Origin: Flavobacterium sp. N2820
GTDB taxonomy: Bacteria; Bacteroidota; Bacteroidia; Flavobacteriales; Flavobacteriaceae
Direction: 5' to 3'
NCBI RefSeq assembly: GCF_025947285.1
Contig: NZ_CP110008.1
Location: 806,001 to 870,000 of the forward strand
DNA: 64,000 nt
This document shows, one piece after another, positions 51,259 to 60,004 of the stretch. Within the stretch, counting starts at the first letter, position 1. The number at the start of each line of letters is the position of its first letter. The notes under the pieces are model-generated. The model ran no database searches and was not told where the DNA came from. It was given only the letters and a program-made list of their open reading frames with translations. The position numbers and the translations under genes are program-made.

Positions 51259-53040
51259 ATGACAAATATTACACGCTTATTTGACTTTCCTTACCATCAA
51301 TTAGAAAAGTACAACTTACCAGATGCTCTTGTAACAAAATATGGTAACGAATGGGTTAAGACTTCTACTAAAGAATATCTTGATAAAGCTAATGCTGTTT
51401 CAAGAGGATTAATTCGTTTAGGAGTCAATAAAAATGATAAAATAGCTATTATTTCTTCCAACAATAGAACAGAATGGCATATTACAGATATTGGTGCTTT
51501 ACAAACTGGTGCACAAACTGTGCCAATTTATCCAACTATTTCATCTGAAGACTATGAGTATATTTTAAATCATTCAGAATCTTCCTATTGTTTTGTTTCT
51601 GATCAAGAAGTGTATGACAAATTAATTGCTGTACAAAAAAACATTCCAAATCTTAAAGCTATTTATTCTTACAATGCTATTGAAGGATGTAAAAGTTGGA
51701 AAGAAATTCTTGAACTTGGAGCAGATGAATCAAATCAGGATGTAGTAGAAGATCGAAAAAATAATGTAACAACTACTGATTTAGCCACTATAATATATAC
51801 CTCTGGAACTACAGGAAGACCAAAAGGTGTGATGTTATCACATCAAAATATTGTTTCTGATGTTTTAATGAGTGCGCCAAGAGTTCCTCTTAGACCTGGT
51901 GATACAAAAGCATTAAGTTTTTTACCTATTTGTCATATTTTTGAACGAATGCTGACGTATTTGTACCAATATTATGGCATTTCAATCTACTTTGCAGAAA
52001 GCATTGAAAAAATCTCAGATAATTTAAAAGAAGTACATCCACACGTAATGTCGGTTGTGCCAAGATTATTAGAAAAAGTATATGATAAAATTTATGCTAA
52101 AGGAGCTGATTTAACTGGAATCAAAAAGAAATTATTCTTTTGGGCAACCGGTTTAGGAATTCAATACAAACCTTATAAAGAAAACGGATGGTTTTATGAA
52201 TTCCAGCTTAAAATTGCAAGAAAATTAATTTTTTCAAAATGGCAAGAAGCACTTGGTGGCGAATTAGAACTTTTAGTTTCAGGAAGTGCTGCCTTACAAC
52301 CAAGGTTAACAAAAGTGTTTACCGCAGCAGGAATTCCAGTTATGGAAGGTTATGGTTTAACCGAAACTTCTCCTGTAATTTCTGTTAACGACATGAGAAA
52401 CAAAGGGTTCAAAGTAGGTACAGTAGGAAGAGTTTTAGATGGCGTTGAAGTTAAAATTGCTGAAGATGGCGAAATCTTATGTAAAGGTCCAAATGTAATG
52501 ATGGGTTACTACAAAGATGAAACGCAAACGAATGAAGTTTTAAAAGGTGGTTATTTCCATACTGGTGATATTGGTGAAATCGACAACGAAGGTTTCTTGA
52601 AAATTACTGATCGTAAAAAAGAAATGTTCAAAACGTCTGGTGGAAAATATGTAGCACCTCAATTACTTGAAAACACTTTCAAACAATCACGTTTTATTGA
52701 ACAAATTATGGTTATTGGCGAAGGTGAAAAAATGCCAGCTGCTTTTATTCAACCAAATTTTGAATTTATAAAAGATTGGGCAATCAAACATCCTGATGTA
52801 AAACTAGGTACTACCAACGAAGATATTATCACAAATCCTGTAGTTATAAAAAGAATTCAAGAAGAAATCGAACATTATAACGAACGCTTTGGAAATTGGG
52901 AAAAAGTAAAACGTTTTGAGTTAACTCCAGACGTTTGGTCTATTAATGACGGGCATTTAACTCCGACGATGAAACTTAAACGTAAAATTATAAAAGAAAA
53001 ATATAATAATTTATACGTGAAAATTTACGGAGAACAATAA
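51259..53040 (+). CDS. Long-chain acyl-CoA synthetase (AMP-binding)
   Basis: This 593-residue adenylate-forming enzyme activates fatty acids with ATP and CoA. Its ATP-binding P-loop is TIIYTSGTTGRPKGVMLSHQ; further core motifs are GYGLTETSPVI, GGYFHTGDIGEID and DRKKEMFKTSGGKYVAP, the C-terminal Lys-bearing hinge of bacterial FadD-type long-chain enzymes. It is the first gene of the fatty-acid degradation cluster, with its own terminator. No clear -7 box precedes it; the upstream 290 bp are AT-rich with no other gene. Confidence 0.94.
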   Translation: MTNITRLFDFPYHQLEKYNLPDALVTKYGNEWVKTSTKEYLDKANAVSRGLIRLGVNKNDKIAIISSNNRTEWHITDIGALQTGAQTVPIYPTISSEDYEYILNHSESSYCFVSDQEVYDKLIAVQKNIPNLKAIYSYNAIEGCKSWKEILELGADESNQDVVEDRKNNVTTTDLATIIYTSGTTGRPKGVMLSHQNIVSDVLMSAPRVPLRPGDTKALSFLPICHIFERMLTYLYQYYGISIYFAESIEKISDNLKEVHPHVMSVVPRLLEKVYDKIYAKGADLTGIKKKLFFWATGLGIQYKPYKENGWFYEFQLKIARKLIFSKWQEALGGELELLVSGSAALQPRLTKVFTAAGIPVMEGYGLTETSPVISVNDMRNKGFKVGTVGRVLDGVEVKIAEDGEILCKGPNVMMGYYKDETQTNEVLKGGYFHTGDIGEIDNEGFLKITDRKKEMFKTSGGKYVAPQLLENTFKQSRFIEQIMVIGEGEKMPAAFIQPNFEFIKDWAIKHPDVKLGTTNEDIITNPVVIKRIQEEIEHYNERFGNWEKVKRFELTPDVWSINDGHLTPTMKLKRKIIKEKYNNLYVKIYGEQ

Positions 53041-53043
53041 AAT

Positions 53044-53071
53044 TAAATCCACCAATTGGTGGATTTTACTT
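53044..53071 (+). terminator. Terminator after the acyl-CoA synthetase gene
   Basis: AAATCCACC and GGTGGATTT with a 4-nt loop, followed by a T-rich tract. Confidence 0.8.
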
Positions 53072-53111
53072 TTTAAATGTTAAAAAATCATTAAATCAAT
53101 AAAAAAATCTT

Positions 53112-53149
53112 AAAATACTATGCGTGCATAGTATTTTTTTTTATATTTG
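53112..53149 (+). promoter_or_regulatory. MarR operator and promoter of the fad operon
   Basis: A perfect inverted repeat has 12-bp arms, AAAATACTATGC (53112-53123) and GCATAGTATTTT (53126-53137), around GT. It ends five bases before the -7 box TATATTTG (53142-53149), so it covers the -33 region. Repression by the MarR product of the gene 15 bp downstream is the likely role. Confidence 0.75.
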
Positions 53150-53163
53150 AAGAAATTTAGGTT

Positions 53164-53604
53164 ATGCAAGATAAAACAATCGACTATATATTAAGATACA
53201 CTTGGCAAGCTGTTGCTAGAATGTATAACGAAGAAGCCGCTAAATACAGTGCCACAATGGCTACTGGTTTTGCACTTTTGAGTATTGATAGAGAAAATGG
53301 AACTCCTTCTACTACTCTTGGTCCTAGAATGGGAATGGAAGCAACAAGTTTAACACGAACTTTAAAATCAATGGAAGAAAAAGGATTAATTATCCGAAAA
53401 AAAAATCCAGCAGACGGAAGAGGTGTTTTAATTTATTTAACTGAATTAGGAAAAGAAAAAAGAGAACTTTCAAAAAATACGGTATTAAAATTTAATGATA
53501 CAGTAAGAGCAAATCTTACCGATGAAAAACTGCAAAACTTTATGGAAGTAGCCGAAATCATCAATGAATTAATCACCGATAAAAAAATATTTAACGACAA
53601 ATAA
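53164..53604 (+). CDS. MarR family regulator of the beta-oxidation operon
   Basis: This 146-residue winged-helix protein has LSIDRENGTPSTTLGPRMGM, EATSLTRTLKSMEEKGLIIRK (recognition region) and NPADGRGVLIYLTELGKE (wing). It heads the operon with the dehydrogenase/hydratase, thiolase and acyl-CoA dehydrogenase genes and starts 15 bp after the operator-like palindrome. It probably represses the operon until acyl-CoA or fatty acid is present, a known role for MarR proteins in this position. Confidence 0.92.
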   Translation: MQDKTIDYILRYTWQAVARMYNEEAAKYSATMATGFALLSIDRENGTPSTTLGPRMGMEATSLTRTLKSMEEKGLIIRKKNPADGRGVLIYLTELGKEKRELSKNTVLKFNDTVRANLTDEKLQNFMEVAEIINELITDKKIFNDK

Positions 53605-53622
53605 AACAACAAACCTATCAAC

Positions 53623-56013
53623 ATGAAACGAAATATTAAAAAAGTTGCTGTTATTGGTTCCGGAATTATGGGAAGTGGCATTGCTTGTCATTTTGCAAAC
53701 ATTGGAGTAGAAGTCTTATTATTAGACATCGCACCAAACGAACTAACCGAAGCAGAACAGAAAAAAGGGTTGACTTTAGAAAGCAAATCCGTTAGAAATC
53801 GATTAGTAAATGATCACCTAGCAAACACTTTAAAATCAAAACCTTCACCAATTTATCATCCAAGTTTTGCCTCGAGAATTACAACGGGTAATACCACAGA
53901 TGATATGTCAAAAATTGCAACAGCTGATTGGATTATTGAAGTTGTTGTAGAACGTTTAGACATCAAGAAAATTGTTTTTGAACAAGTGGACAAATTCAGA
54001 AAACCAGGAACTTTAGTAACATCAAATACGTCTGGTATTCCAATTCAGTTCATGAGCGAAGGAAGAAGCGAAGATTTCCAACAACATTTCTGTGGAACAC
54101 ACTTTTTCAATCCAGCTCGTTACTTAAAATTATTTGAAATCATTCCTGGTCCAAAAACATCTGATGATGTATTGGAGTTCTTAAATGGTTATGGTGAAAA
54201 ATTCTTAGGAAAAACTTCAGTTGTAGCAAAAGATACTCCAGCTTTCATCGGAAATAGAATCGGAATATTTGGTATTCAAAGTTTATTCCACCAAGTAAAG
54301 GAAATGGGATTAACCGTTGAAGAAGTTGATAAATTGACTGGACCCGTTATTGGTCGTCCAAAATCGGCTACCTTTAGAACGGTTGATGTGGTTGGTTTAG
54401 ATACTTTAGTGCATGTAGCGAATGGAATTTATGAAAATTGTCCAAACGACGAAGCGCATGAATTATTTAAACTTCCAGAATTTGTTAACAAAATGATGGA
54501 AAACAAATGGTTAGGAAGTAAAACCGGTCAAGGTTTCTATAAAAAAGAAGGGAAAGACATTCTAACTTTGGATTTAGACACCTTAGAATATAGAGCCAAT
54601 AAAAAAGCATCTTTTGCAACTTTAGAATTGACAAAAACAATCGATAAACCAATCGATAGATTCAATGTTTTAGTGACTGGAAAAGACAAAGCAGGTGATT
54701 TCTACAGAAAAAACTTTGCTTCAATGTTCCAATACTGTTCTAACAGAATTCCTGAAATCACAGACGCTTTCTACAAAATCGACGATGCTATGAAAGCTGG
54801 ATTTGGTTGGGAAAACGGTCCGTTCGAAATTTGGGATGCCATCGGAGTGGAAAAAGGAATTGAATTGATGAAAGCGGAAGGATATCAACCTGCTTCTTGG
54901 GTAACGGATATGTTAGCTTCTGGAAACACTTCTTTTTATTCGATTAAAGATGGAGCAACACACTTCTACTCTATCACAAACAAAAAAGTAGAAAAAATTC
55001 CAGGTCAAGATGCCTTCATTATCTTAAATAATATTCGCGAAAGCAAAAAAATATGGAACAACAGCGATGCAATCATTACCGATTTAGGTGATGGAATCAT
55101 CAATTTAGAATTTACCTCTAAAATGAATTCTATTGGAGCTGGTGTTTTACAAGGAATCAACAAAGCGATTGAAATTGCTGAAAAAGATTACAATGGTTTA
55201 GTAATTGGTAATCAAGGCGCAAATTTCTCTGTTGGCGCTAATTTAGGAATGATTTTCATGATGGCTGTGGAACAAGAATATGACGAACTAAACATGGCTA
55301 TCAAGATGTTCCAAGACACGATGATGCGTTGCCGATATTCTGCAATTCCAGTTATTGCTGCTCCACATGGAATGACATTAGGTGGTGGTTGCGAATTAAC
55401 TATGCACGCCGACAGAGCGGTTGCTGCAGCAGAAACGTACATCGGATTAGTCGAATTTGGTGTTGGAGTAATTCCAGGCGGTGGCGGTTCTAAAGAAATG
55501 GCTTTGAGAGCTTCTGATTTATTCCGTAAAAACGATGTGGAATTAAATGTTCTTCAAGAATATTTCTTGACTGTAGGAATGGCAAAAGTAGCTACTTCAG
55601 CTTATGAAGGCTTTGATACCGGTGTTTTACAAAAAGGAAGAGATATTGTTGTGGTAAACAAAGACCGTCAAATTGCAACAGCTAAACAAGTAGCGTTACA
55701 AATGGCAGAACAAGGTTACACGCAACCTGTAAGAAGAAAAGATATCAAAGTATTAGGAAAGCAAGCATTGGGAATGTTCTTAGTTGGAACTGACCAAATG
55801 GAAGCTGGTAAATACATTTCTGAACACGATAAAAAAATTGCCAACAAATTAGCCTATGTAATGGCTGGTGGCGATTTATCAGAAGCAACTTTAGTTTCTG
55901 AACAATACTTATTGGATTTAGAAAGAGAAGCATTTTTATCATTAACAGGAGAAAGAAAATCTTTAGAAAGAATTCAGTACATGTTAACCAAAGGGAAACC
56001 GTTGAGAAATTAG
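53623..56013 (+). CDS. Bifunctional 3-hydroxyacyl-CoA dehydrogenase/enoyl-CoA hydratase
   Basis: This 796-residue protein has an N-terminal NAD-binding 3-hydroxyacyl-CoA dehydrogenase (VIGSGIMGSGIACHFANIG, THFFNPARYLKLFEIIPGP, KDTPAFIGNRIG) at ~1-430 and a C-terminal hydratase/isomerase (GNQGANFSVGANLGMIF, PHGMTLGGGCELTMHADRA, VEFGVGVIPGGGGSKEM) at ~480-720. The order is reversed from E. coli FadB (hydratase first), as in the Bacteroidota/BCAC-type enzymes. It performs two steps of beta-oxidation. It lies 18 bp after marR; the downstream thiolase is separated by the S23 insertion. Confidence 0.94.
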   Translation: MKRNIKKVAVIGSGIMGSGIACHFANIGVEVLLLDIAPNELTEAEQKKGLTLESKSVRNRLVNDHLANTLKSKPSPIYHPSFASRITTGNTTDDMSKIATADWIIEVVVERLDIKKIVFEQVDKFRKPGTLVTSNTSGIPIQFMSEGRSEDFQQHFCGTHFFNPARYLKLFEIIPGPKTSDDVLEFLNGYGEKFLGKTSVVAKDTPAFIGNRIGIFGIQSLFHQVKEMGLTVEEVDKLTGPVIGRPKSATFRTVDVVGLDTLVHVANGIYENCPNDEAHELFKLPEFVNKMMENKWLGSKTGQGFYKKEGKDILTLDLDTLEYRANKKASFATLELTKTIDKPIDRFNVLVTGKDKAGDFYRKNFASMFQYCSNRIPEITDAFYKIDDAMKAGFGWENGPFEIWDAIGVEKGIELMKAEGYQPASWVTDMLASGNTSFYSIKDGATHFYSITNKKVEKIPGQDAFIILNNIRESKKIWNNSDAIITDLGDGIINLEFTSKMNSIGAGVLQGINKAIEIAEKDYNGLVIGNQGANFSVGANLGMIFMMAVEQEYDELNMAIKMFQDTMMRCRYSAIPVIAAPHGMTLGGGCELTMHADRAVAAAETYIGLVEFGVGVIPGGGGSKEMALRASDLFRKNDVELNVLQEYFLTVGMAKVATSAYEGFDTGVLQKGRDIVVVNKDRQIATAKQVALQMAEQGYTQPVRRKDIKVLGKQALGMFLVGTDQMEAGKYISEHDKKIANKLAYVMAGGDLSEATLVSEQYLLDLEREAFLSLTGERKSLERIQYMLTKGKPLRN

Positions 56014-56016
56014 TTG

Positions 56017-56050
56017 TAAGTATTAAGACTCAAGTATTAAGTATTAAGAC
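56017..56050 (+). repeat. Left flanking repeat of the S23 insertion
   Basis: TAAGTATTAAGACT (56017-56030), then CAAGTATTAAGTATTAAGAC (56031-56050). The last 18 bases are a perfect inverted match of 56460-56477 downstream. Confidence 0.9.
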
Positions 56051-56059
56051 AAATAGATT

Positions 56060-56413
56060 ATGCATAATTTTGAAAAACTTAAAATATGGCAAAAAGCAAT
56101 GGATATTGCTGTTGTGATTTATGAAATTTCACTGCTATTGCCAAATGATGAAAAGTTTAATTTAATTCATCAAATAAAAAAATGTGCAGTTTCAATTCCT
56201 TCAAATATAGCAGAAGGTTCAGGAAGAAACCACAATAAAGAGTTTATTCAGTTTTTAGGAATTGCAAATGGGTCAACTTTTGAATTAATAACTCAATTAA
56301 TACTTGCGAAAAGATTAAAACTTATAAAAGAAGAAATTGTACAACCTGTAATTAGTCAATTGGTAGAGGTGTCAAATATGAATTTTTCATTCCAAAAAAC
56401 TTTAAAAACATAA
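56060..56413 (+). CDS. Four-helix-bundle protein of the S23/IVP family
   Basis: This 117-residue protein has the family signature NFEKLKIWQKAMDIAVVIYE, KFNLIHQIKKCAVSIPSNIAEGSGRNHNKEFIQFLGIANGS (in parts: KKCAVSIPSNIAEGSGR and KEFIQFLGIA). The family is encoded in intervening sequences of 23S rRNA genes in several bacteria and is related to Avd of diversity-generating retroelements. Here it sits between two beta-oxidation genes and is bracketed by perfect 18-bp inverted repeats. Its function is unknown; the location indicates an inserted element. Confidence 0.93.
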   Translation: MHNFEKLKIWQKAMDIAVVIYEISLLLPNDEKFNLIHQIKKCAVSIPSNIAEGSGRNHNKEFIQFLGIANGSTFELITQLILAKRLKLIKEEIVQPVISQLVEVSNMNFSFQKTLKT

Positions 56414-56420
56414 TAAAAAA

Positions 56421-56490
56421 GTCATAATACTTAATACTAACATCTTAATACTAAAAAAAGTCTTAATACTTAATACTCCAATCTTAATAC
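56421..56490 (+). repeat. Right flanking repeats of the S23 insertion
   Basis: GTCATAATACTTAATACT (56421-56438), ATCTTAATACT (56442-56452), GTCTTAATACTTAATACT (56460-56477) and ATCTTAATAC (56481-56490) are iterations of one motif, inverted relative to the left flank. Confidence 0.88.
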
Positions 56491-56497
56491 AAACAAT

Positions 56498-57682
56498 ATG
56501 AAAACAGCATATATAGTAAAAGCATATAGAACAGCAGTAGGAAAAGCACCTAAAGGAGTTTTTCGTTTTAAACGTCCTGACGAATTAGCAGCAGAAACCA
56601 TCGAACACATGATGAAAGAGCTTCCTAATTTTGATAAAACTCGTATCGATGATGTTATGGTAGGAAATGCCATGCCAGAAGCAGAACAAGGTTTAAACGT
56701 TGGTAGATTAATTTCATTAATGGGATTAAAAGTAGAAGATGTTCCAGGTGTTACAGTAAATAGATATTGTGCATCAGGTATTGAAACTATCGGTATGGCA
56801 ACAGCAAAAATTCAATCTGGAATGGCAGATTGTATCATTGCAGGTGGTGCCGAAAGTATGAGTTATATTCCAATGGGAGGCTACAAACCAACACCAGATT
56901 ACAAAGCGGCAGCTGCTGGTCACGAAGATTATTATTGGGGAATGGGATTAACTGCTGAAGCGGTTGCAAAACAATTCAACGTTTCTCGTGAAGATCAAGA
57001 TGAATTTGCATATCAATCACATATGAAGGCTTTAAAAGCACAAGCAGAAGGCAAATTTGACGCTCAAATAGTTCCTATTACAGTAGAAGAAACTTTTATC
57101 AATGAAAATGGTAAAAAAGAAACGCGTTCTTATGTTGTTAACAAAGACGAAGGACCAAGAGCAGGAACTTCTGTTGCGGCATTAGGAGGTTTAAGACCCG
57201 TATTTGCAGCTGATGGAAGTGTAACAGCAGGAAACTCATCTCAAATGAGTGATGGAGCAGCTTTCGTATTAGTTATGAGCGAAGAAATGGTAAAAGAATT
57301 AAATCTTGAACCTATTGCTCGATTAGTAAATTTTGCTTCTGCAGGTGTAGAACCAAGAATCATGGGAATTGGACCTGTAAAGGCTATTCCAAAAGCTTTA
57401 AAGCAAGCAGGTTTAAAACAATCTGATATTGATTTAATAGAGTTAAACGAAGCGTTCGCTTCTCAATCCTTAGCTGTTGTTAGAGAATTAGGCTTAAATC
57501 CTGATATCGTAAACGTAAATGGTGGAGCTATTGCATTAGGTCATCCACTAGGTTGTACAGGTGCTAAACTTTCTGTTCAATTGTTTGACGAAATGCGATT
57601 AAGAGGAAGTAAATATGGAATTGTTTCCATGTGTGTGGGAACAGGACAAGGAACAGCAGGAATTTACGAATTTTTGAAGTAA
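56498..57682 (+). CDS. fadA: Acetyl-CoA acyltransferase (thiolase)
   Basis: This 394-residue thiolase cleaves 3-ketoacyl-CoA with CoA. The active-site cysteine is in VTVNRYCASGIETIGMA (~residue 91), the second motif is GHPLGCTGAKLSVQ, and the third Cys-containing motif is SMCVGTGQGTAG. A further conserved segment is ELNEAFASQSLAV. It belongs to the marR-fad operon, and the S23 insertion separates it from the dehydrogenase gene. It precedes a ~120-bp repeat-containing spacer before the acyl-CoA dehydrogenase. Confidence 0.95.
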   Translation: MKTAYIVKAYRTAVGKAPKGVFRFKRPDELAAETIEHMMKELPNFDKTRIDDVMVGNAMPEAEQGLNVGRLISLMGLKVEDVPGVTVNRYCASGIETIGMATAKIQSGMADCIIAGGAESMSYIPMGGYKPTPDYKAAAAGHEDYYWGMGLTAEAVAKQFNVSREDQDEFAYQSHMKALKAQAEGKFDAQIVPITVEETFINENGKKETRSYVVNKDEGPRAGTSVAALGGLRPVFAADGSVTAGNSSQMSDGAAFVLVMSEEMVKELNLEPIARLVNFASAGVEPRIMGIGPVKAIPKALKQAGLKQSDIDLIELNEAFASQSLAVVRELGLNPDIVNVNGGAIALGHPLGCTGAKLSVQLFDEMRLRGSKYGIVSMCVGTGQGTAGIYEFLK

Positions 57683-57802
57683 AGCCCCCTAGGGAATATG
57701 GATTGTGGTTATACTTTGTACTGAAATACTATAAATAAAATATATTGTAAAATTTAAACCCTATTGACCCCTAATAGGTTCCCCTTTGGGGGATAGGGGG
57801 CT
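57683..57802. repeat. REP-like palindromic element in the fad operon
   Basis: AGCCCCCTA (57683-57691) and TAGGGGGCT (57794-57802) are inverted ends. Inside are C-rich and G-rich short palindromes (CCCCTTTGGGG, CTATTGACCCCTAATAG). Such blocks recur between genes in Flavobacteria. Confidence 0.65.
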
Positions 57803-57806
57803 AATT

Positions 57807-59597
57807 ATGTCAGATATCATCAGAGGAGGACAATTCCTTGTAAAAGAAACAAATTGCGAAGACATCTTCACTCCAGAAGATTTCAATGAAGAACAAGTTA
57901 TGATGCGTGATTCGGTTATCGAATTCGTAGACAAAGAAATTTGGCCAAACAAAGAACGCTTCGAAAAGAAAGATTACGCTTTAACTGAAGACATCATGCG
58001 CAAAGCAGGTGAATTGGGTTACCTAAGCGTTGCTGTTCCTGCTGCCTATGGCGGAATGGAAATGGGATTCGTAAACACGGTTTTAGTTTGTGATTATATT
58101 TCGGGAGCAACTGGTTCGTTTTCAACTGCTTTTGGGGCGCACACTGGAATTGGAACCATGCCAATTACGCTATATGGAACTGAAGAACAAAAACAAAAAT
58201 ATGTACCAAAATTAGCTTCGGGCGAATGGTTTGGAGCGTATTGTTTGACAGAACCTGGAGCTGGTTCAGATGCAAATTCAGGAAAAACAAAAGCCGTTCT
58301 TTCAGAAGATGGAACACATTATAAAATCACAGGTGGGAAAATGTGGATTTCTAATGCGGGTTTTTGTAACGTAATGATTGTTTTCGCTCGTATTGAAGAC
58401 GATAAAAATATTACTGGTTTCATCGTTGAAAATGATCCTTCAAACGGAATTTCAATGGGTGACGAAGAGCACAAATTAGGTATTCGCTCCTCTTCTACTC
58501 GTCAGGTTTTCTTTAATGAAACAAAAGTACCAGTAGAAAATATGTTGGCTGGTCGTGGCGAAGGTTTTAAAATTGCTATGAATGCTTTAAATGTTGGTCG
58601 TATTAAATTAGCAGCAGCTTGTTTAGAAGCACAACGTAGAACCATTACTGGAGCAGTACATTATGCTAACGAAAGAGTTCAGTTTAAAACACCAATTTCA
58701 AGTTTTGGAGCAATTCAAGCTAAAATTGCTGAAATGGCAACAAACGCTTATGCTGGAGAAAGTGCTACTTACAGAGCAGCAGCTGATATCGAAAATAGAA
58801 TTAACATTAGAGTTAGTGAAGGAAATTCGCACCAAGAAGCAGAATTAAAAGGTGTTGAAGAATTCGCAATCGAATGTTCTATCTTAAAAGTTGCCGTTTC
58901 TGAAGATGTTCAGGCGTGTACGGATGAAGGAATTCAAATTTTTGGGGGTATGGGATTCTCAGAAGATGCACCAATGGAAAGTGCTTGGAGAGATGCTCGT
59001 ATCGCAAGAATTTACGAAGGAACTAACGAAATCAACAGAATGTTATCGGTTGGAATGTTAGTAAAGAAAGCTATGAAAGGTCACGTGGATTTATTAGGTC
59101 CAGCAATGGCTGTTGCCGAAGAATTAATGGGTATTCCTTCTTTTGATATTCCTGATTATTCAGAACTATTCGCTGAAGAAAAAGAAATGATTGCCAAATT
59201 GAAAAAAGTGTTCTTAATGGTTGCTGGTGCTGCGGTACAAAAATACGGACCAGAGTTAGAATCACACCAACAATTGTTAATGGCTGCTTCTGATATCTTA
59301 ATTGAAATTTACATGGCAGAAAGTACAATTCTTAGAACTGAAAAATTAGCTAAAAAAGAAGGTGAAGACAAAGTTCAGGAGCAAATTGCAATGGCAAAAT
59401 TATACTTATATCATGCCGTAGATATCGTAAACCAAAAAGGTAAAGAAGGAATTGTTTCTTTTGCTGAAGGCGACGAACAACGTATGATGTTAATGGGATT
59501 AAAACGTTTTACAAAATATACGAACATGCCAAATGTAATTGGTCTTCGTGAAAAAATTGCTGCAAAAATTATTAGCGAAAACAAATACGCTTTTTAA
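57807..59597 (+). CDS. Acyl-CoA dehydrogenase
   Basis: The protein has 596 residues from ATG 57807; the upstream in-frame TTG at 57786 lies inside the repeat and is rejected. FAD-dependent dehydrogenase motifs are YCLTEPGAGSDANSGKT, WISNAGFCNVMIVFARI, LGIRSSSTRQV and the C-terminal IYEGTNEINRML with catalytic Glu. An extra C-terminal helical region of ~150 residues is typical of the long acyl-CoA dehydrogenases of Bacteroidota. It opens the double bond in the first step of beta-oxidation and is the last gene of the operon, before a strong terminator. Confidence 0.94.
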   Translation: MSDIIRGGQFLVKETNCEDIFTPEDFNEEQVMMRDSVIEFVDKEIWPNKERFEKKDYALTEDIMRKAGELGYLSVAVPAAYGGMEMGFVNTVLVCDYISGATGSFSTAFGAHTGIGTMPITLYGTEEQKQKYVPKLASGEWFGAYCLTEPGAGSDANSGKTKAVLSEDGTHYKITGGKMWISNAGFCNVMIVFARIEDDKNITGFIVENDPSNGISMGDEEHKLGIRSSSTRQVFFNETKVPVENMLAGRGEGFKIAMNALNVGRIKLAAACLEAQRRTITGAVHYANERVQFKTPISSFGAIQAKIAEMATNAYAGESATYRAAADIENRINIRVSEGNSHQEAELKGVEEFAIECSILKVAVSEDVQACTDEGIQIFGGMGFSEDAPMESAWRDARIARIYEGTNEINRMLSVGMLVKKAMKGHVDLLGPAMAVAEELMGIPSFDIPDYSELFAEEKEMIAKLKKVFLMVAGAAVQKYGPELESHQQLLMAASDILIEIYMAESTILRTEKLAKKEGEDKVQEQIAMAKLYLYHAVDIVNQKGKEGIVSFAEGDEQRMMLMGLKRFTKYTNMPNVIGLREKIAAKIISENKYAF

Positions 59598-59628
59598 TAC
59601 AGTAATATAATTGGTTTAGTTTGTTTAA

Positions 59629-59664
59629 AACAAAAGCCACTACAGATTTGTAGTGGCTTTTGCT
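59629..59664 (+). terminator. Terminator of the fad operon
   Basis: AAAAGCCACTACA and TGTAGTGGCTTTT form a 13-bp perfect stem with a T-run. Confidence 0.94.
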
Positions 59665-60004
59665 ATTTAATTCAAAAATAACATGTAGTAGGAATGCGCC
59701 AATTCAAATCAAAAATAAAATGTAGTTACCTGATAATTAAAAGATAAGGAAATTTTCAGAAAAAAATTTACAAAACAAGCACTTCATCTATGATTTTAAA
59801 CAATTCGTAGAAAAGTTATTAAATAATTAAAAAATTACTCCATAAAAGTTTTTATATATAAATATTCTATATAATTTTGACATATATAATTAAAGATTCC
59901 GCCCCCCTTCTACAAATGGAATTATGTCGTTGATTAAAACAACTTACCTCACTTCTTTGGTCGTATTTTATATTGAATTTAATAACCAATTAAATATTTA
60001 AATT
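59665..60004 (+). promoter_or_regulatory. Curli operon upstream region
   Basis: The 340-bp gap without a gene holds a near-repeat (TCAAAAATAACATGTAGTA at 59672 and TCAAAAATAAAATGTAGTT at 59709, 17 of 19 matches) and a -7 box TAATTTTG (59872-59879). The predicted leader of ~119 nt contains a C-rich patch (CCGCCCCCCTTC) and a small GTTG/CAAC hairpin. No further ORF is seen. Confidence 0.5.

Noticed and set aside
53112..53137. Palindrome before marR as a transcription terminator
   Set aside because: A separate hairpin already ends the upstream gene at 53044-53071, the loop is only 2 nt, and a -7 box follows directly, which fits an operator better.
56060..56413. S23/Avd-like gene as part of a diversity-generating retroelement
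   Set aside because: No reverse transcriptase, template repeat or variable repeat was seen in the window.
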